In this document: in pieces, positions 5,480 through 8,184 of the stretch
How the letters are laid out: every line of letters begins with the position of its first letter
Position numbering within the stretch: position 1 is the first letter of the stretch
Source: Bacilli bacterium
Lineage (GTDB): Bacteria; Bacillota_I; Bacilli_A; RF39; UBA660
Length of the DNA: 8,184 bases
Direction: 5' to 3'
Assembly (NCBI GenBank): GCA_022793565.1
Contig: JAAWDC010000058.1
Span: 1-8,184 of the forward strand
Notes under the pieces: model-generated
Told to the model about the DNA's origin: nothing
The model's input: only the letters and a program-made list of their open reading frames with translations
The model's database searches: none
Made by a program: the position numbers and the translations under genes

Positions 5480-6694
5480 TTACTTGCTATACCAGGTTGT
5501 ATATGTTTTATTTGGGAAAGAGATGACATCTTCTGCACCATGAAATCCTTTGTTGTATTGTTTTTTTACAAATTGTACATAGCTATCCCAATTTTTACAG
5601 TTGCTATCTCCATACAATCTGCATGGCCATACCTCTAGATGAAGATGTACTCCATATGCTTTTCCAGTATCACCCATATACCCAATGATTGTATTTGGTG
5701 TGACGTCTTTACTTGCCATTCCTTCATAAATTCCAGGGCCATATTTAGAAAGATGTGCATATAAGGCAGAATAGTATTGTCCATTAGATAATTTATATTG
5801 TATGATGACACATTTTGCCCCATAATTATCTCGATATACTGATGTAATTACTCCATACCCAATCGAATATAGTGGTGTGTTCCGTCCTAAGGAACTTCCT
5901 AAATCTAGCCCTCGGTGTAAGCTCCCCCAACGATATCCTACCCAACTAGTAACATATCCTGTTTTCATCGGCCTTGAGAATGCTCCGTTGGAAACAGATA
6001 CTGCACAATCTCTTCCTATTACTTGACCTCTTTGACTACATCCTTGAGACTTGTAGTAGTCTACCAATTCTTGCTTTGACTTTACTTGTTGTTGTAGATT
6101 AGGAACCGATTCTCCTAGTTTTGAAATTGAATTATTTAGTTTTTTTATTTCATCATCCAACTCTGACATTTTATTTTTGTAATCTTCTTGTCGATTGGCT
6201 AGTTCTACTTTTTTCTTTTCATTTTGAGAAATTAAGTCTTGCAAGCTATTAATCATAGCATTATTATGTTCTGCAATTTGATCGACTACAGATATACGAT
6301 ATACAAAATCGGTAATCGTTTCTGCTCCAAAGGCATACTCAAAGTAGAGATTTTCTCCTTGGCTTAATTGTAAATATTTAATAACATTTTGAATTTGTTC
6401 TTTCTTTAAAGCAATTTCATCATTAGCATCTACTATTTGTTGTTGTAATTGATTTACTTCTTCGCTCATCTCACTAATTTGATTATTTAGTGATTTAATT
6501 GTTGCATTATTTTCATCGATTTTATTCTCACTATTATTGATTGCTTGATTATTCTTGTTGAGTTCTGCTTTCGCTTTGGCTAAGTCATCTAAGACTTTTC
6601 CAAAAGTTAATTCTTCTGCTTGTACAGTAATTGGTAGGATTACAAACATTAAAGATGTAATTAGCAAAACCTTATATTTTAAACTTTTCATCAT
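5480..6694 (-). CDS. Secreted coiled-coil M23 peptidoglycan endopeptidase (FtsEX partner, EnvC/PcsB-like)
   Basis: A 404-residue secreted murein hydrolase expected to cut peptide cross-links at the septum when activated by FtsEX. Residues 1-26 form a signal peptide ending VQA-EE. Residues about 30-110 and 140-215 are long coiled coils rich in Asn, Gln, Lys and Glu, the region that contacts the FtsX extracellular loop in EnvC, CwlO and PcsB. The M23 domain spans about 240-375 and is complete: H260-xxx-D264 and H352 as zinc ligands, with H314 (YAHLS) and H350 of HLHLEV as catalytic histidines. Five cysteines (219, 230, 295, 357, 365) are unusual for this enzyme class and may form disulfides. 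Its ATG overlaps the ftsX stop (ATGA), so translation is coupled. Streptococcal PcsB has a CHAP domain instead, so I give no symbol. Confidence 0.9.
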   Translation of the reverse strand: MMKSLKYKVLLITSLMFVILPITVQAEELTFGKVLDDLAKAKAELNKNNQAINNSENKIDENNATIKSLNNQISEMSEEVNQLQQQIVDANDEIALKKEQIQNVIKYLQLSQGENLYFEYAFGAETITDFVYRISVVDQIAEHNNAMINSLQDLISQNEKKKVELANRQEDYKNKMSELDDEIKKLNNSISKLGESVPNLQQQVKSKQELVDYYKSQGCSQRGQVIGRDCAVSVSNGAFSRPMKTGYVTSWVGYRWGSLHRGLDLGSSLGRNTPLYSIGYGVITSVYRDNYGAKCVIIQYKLSNGQYYSALYAHLSKYGPGIYEGMASKDVTPNTIIGYMGDTGKAYGVHLHLEVWPCRLYGDSNCKNWDSYVQFVKKQYNKGFHGAEDVISFPNKTYTTWYSK

Positions 6695-7596
6695 ATCTTT
6701 AAATACTTCCTAACTGCTCTTGAGCTACCAATCATTCCTACCACAATACCGATTGCTAAGATGGCAAGAGAAATTCCATAAATAAATGGTGTTGGAGAAA
6801 CTAACTTGATAATTGGTGAAAATAATTGTCCCTCAAAATGATTATAGAATACAAAGTATCCATAAATAATCAATAAAATAGGGATCACTGCTCCTAGTCC
6901 TCCTAGGATCATTCCTTCTATTACAAAAGGCATTTTAATCGATAAATTACTAGCACCTACTACTCTCATTATTGAGATTTCTCTCTTTCTCGAAAAGATC
7001 GTTAGTTTTATCGTGTTAATAATTAAAAATACATTAACTAGAACTAATAAAATGACTGCGACAATTGTCCCTTTCTCTAATATTTTGAAAGCTGAAACTA
7101 GTTTATTTACCCAAGATTCTCCATAATTAATAGAGTCAACCCCTTCAATACTCTTAATAATAGAGGCTGTTTCATCTATTTTTTCTATTTCTTTGACGGT
7201 AATTTGAAATGTATCTTTCAGTGGATTTTCACTTACTCCATATTCATTCATAATTGCCTCTAACTCGTTAGAGGTTGCCATCATTTCATTTTTTAACTGT
7301 TCTCTTGTTTTGTATTCTATGTTTTCTATATTACTAATTTGTTCTAGTTTGGCTTTTATTACTGCTAGTTTTTCTTCATTTACTTTCTGATTTATAAAAA
7401 CCACAATCGTTACATCTTTCTTTATTAGTCTTGTAAAATTATTTACATTTAATGAAATTAAAAGGGCAAGTGCTATGATTACTAGAGTAATACTAATACA
7501 AGAAATGGAAGCAAGGGATAAGGAGAAGTTTCTAAATACACTTTTAAAGGCATCTCGAATACTTCTAAAAAACATTCTAAATAGCTTCATCATCAT
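6691..7596 (-). CDS. ftsX: Cell-division ABC transporter permease-like protein FtsX
   Basis: FtsX transmits ATP-driven changes from FtsE through the membrane to an extracellular peptidoglycan hydrolase and does not transport a known substrate. The 301 residues show the standard layout: a basic cytoplasmic N-terminus, TM1 (about 27-49), an extracellular loop of about 120 residues (50-172, the hydrolase-binding region), then TM2 (about 174-198), TM3 (about 222-246) and TM4 (about 269-291). Family features include FSRKREISIMRVVGAS (201-216) after TM2 and the basic SSRAVRKYLK end. The gene starts with three ATGs in a row. AAAGGAG (7600-7606) is 3, 6 and 9 bases from them, so the second or third (7593 or 7590) may be the true start. 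It overlaps ftsE by 14-20 bases and the M23 peptidase gene by 4. Confidence 0.95.
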   Translation of the reverse strand: MMMKLFRMFFRSIRDAFKSVFRNFSLSLASISCISITLVIIALALLISLNVNNFTRLIKKDVTIVVFINQKVNEEKLAVIKAKLEQISNIENIEYKTREQLKNEMMATSNELEAIMNEYGVSENPLKDTFQITVKEIEKIDETASIIKSIEGVDSINYGESWVNKLVSAFKILEKGTIVAVILLVLVNVFLIINTIKLTIFSRKREISIMRVVGASNLSIKMPFVIEGMILGGLGAVIPILLIIYGYFVFYNHFEGQLFSPIIKLVSPTPFIYGISLAILAIGIVVGMIGSSRAVRKYLKI

Positions 7597-8184
7597 ATAC
7601 TCCTTTCTCTACATCTTTAACTAGTCTACCTTCTTTCAAAATTACAACTCTTTTTTTCATTTTATTAACAATTTCTTTGTCATGTGTTGCCATTACAATC
7701 GTAGTTCCTAAAGTTACATTTATACTATTTAATACTTTCATAATTTCTATGCTTTTTTCTGGATCTAGATTTCCCGTTGGTTCATCACACAAGAGGATTT
7801 TAGGCTCATTTACAATTGCTCTTGCGATTGCTACTCTTTGTTGCTCTCCTCCTGATAATTGGTCTGGGTATTGTCTAACTTTTCCTTTTAATCCAACTAA
7901 CTCTAGGGCTCTTAGTACCTTTCGATTAATCTCTTCTCTTGGAGCTCCAAGAACTTCTAAGGCAAAAGCAACATTTTCATAGACAGTTAATTTAGGTAAA
8001 AGTCGGTAATCTTGAAAAACAATTCCAAGTTTTCTTCTTAATTTATATACTCTACTGTTTCTAAGTTTTGCTACATTCAATCCTCCAACTACAATTTCTC
8101 CTTTTGAAGGTTTTTCTTCACGATATAACATCTTTATTAAGGTTGATTTTCCACATCCTGTACCACCAATCACAAATACAAAAT
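7577..8184 (-). CDS. ftsE: Cell-division ATP-binding protein FtsE (partial, N-terminus beyond right edge)
   Basis: This is the ATPase subunit that pairs with FtsX at the inner face of the membrane. About 202 codons are visible. The frame runs through the right edge (FVFVIGG...), so the GTG at 8171-8173 is an internal valine and roughly 25-30 N-terminal residues are missing. All ABC motifs beyond that are present: Walker A GGTGCGKST (8141-8167), Q-loop Gln (8012-8014), signature LSGGEQQ (about 7838-7858), Walker B ILLCDEP (7778-7798) followed by TGNLD, and the H-loop His (7682-7684). The FQDYRLLP segment after the Q-loop is typical of FtsE. The Walker A has Gly-Gly and Cys where most FtsE proteins have Gly-Pro and Ala, which is a mild variation. 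It is the first visible gene of the ftsE-ftsX-M23 peptidase operon; its promoter lies outside the window. Confidence 0.95.
   Translation of the reverse strand, partial: FVFVIGGTGCGKSTLIKMLYREEKPSKGEIVVGGLNVAKLRNSRVYKLRRKLGIVFQDYRLLPKLTVYENVAFALEVLGAPREEINRKVLRALELVGLKGKVRQYPDQLSGGEQQRVAIARAIVNEPKILLCDEPTGNLDPEKSIEIMKVLNSINVTLGTTIVMATHDKEIVNKMKKRVVILKEGRLVKDVEKGVYDDEAI

Noticed and set aside
6691..6693. Reading TGA as tryptophan (code 4), given the Mollicutes-like flavour
   Set aside because: TGA is the ftsX stop at the normal FtsX length and in the usual ATGA overlap, and tryptophans are written TGG.
8171..8173. GTG as the start of FtsE
   Set aside because: It encodes the valine of the FVFVIGG strand just before Walker A. 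The frame continues open to the window edge, so the gene is simply cut off.

Overview
The window is AT-rich DNA from a low-GC Gram-positive bacterium (Bacillota, probably an uncultured Bacilli- or Mollicutes-related gut lineage; the lineage is inferred). The basis is the strong AGGAGG-type ribosome binding sites, sigma-A-type promoters, an FtsE-FtsX-M23 peptidase operon, a Gram-positive NagZ-like GH3 enzyme, and the use of TGA as a stop with TGG for tryptophan (standard code 11). No rRNA, tRNA, CRISPR array, insertion sequence or phage gene was seen.

Layout from left to right. Positions 1-453 (minus) hold the N-terminal part of an ABC-exporter membrane domain that runs off the left edge, preceded by a small or broken frame (431-573). 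A monocistronic hypothetical gene (609-1022, plus) converges on a 307-residue hypothetical gene (1062-1985, minus) across a shared bidirectional terminator. A divergent intergenic region leads to a membrane-anchored or secreted GH3 beta-N-acetylglucosaminidase (2308-3684, plus). It ends at a strong terminator opposite another hypothetical gene (3766-4275, minus). After about 370 bases without a convincing gene comes a 219-residue single-span membrane protein of unknown function (4649-5308, minus). The right end (5480-8184, minus) is ftsE (partial), ftsX and a secreted coiled-coil/M23 peptidase with overlapping reading frames.

The most interesting element is the leader between the M23 peptidase gene and the 219-residue gene. 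It has a consensus promoter (TTGACA-17-TATAAT), then sequence blocks characteristic of the yybP-ykoY manganese riboswitch, then a 12-bp terminator hairpin whose 5' arm can alternatively pair with the base of the aptamer. The gene it controls is not a recognisable manganese exporter (MntP, TerC, P-type ATPase or UPF0016). It is an orphan membrane-anchored protein with a Cys/Glu/His-rich segment just after its membrane span.

Functionally, FtsEX would gate the M23 hydrolase at the division site, and NagZ would trim muropeptide-derived sugars outside the membrane. Much of the window is therefore about cell-wall remodelling. The manganese-responsive gene next to it may or may not be linked to that theme.
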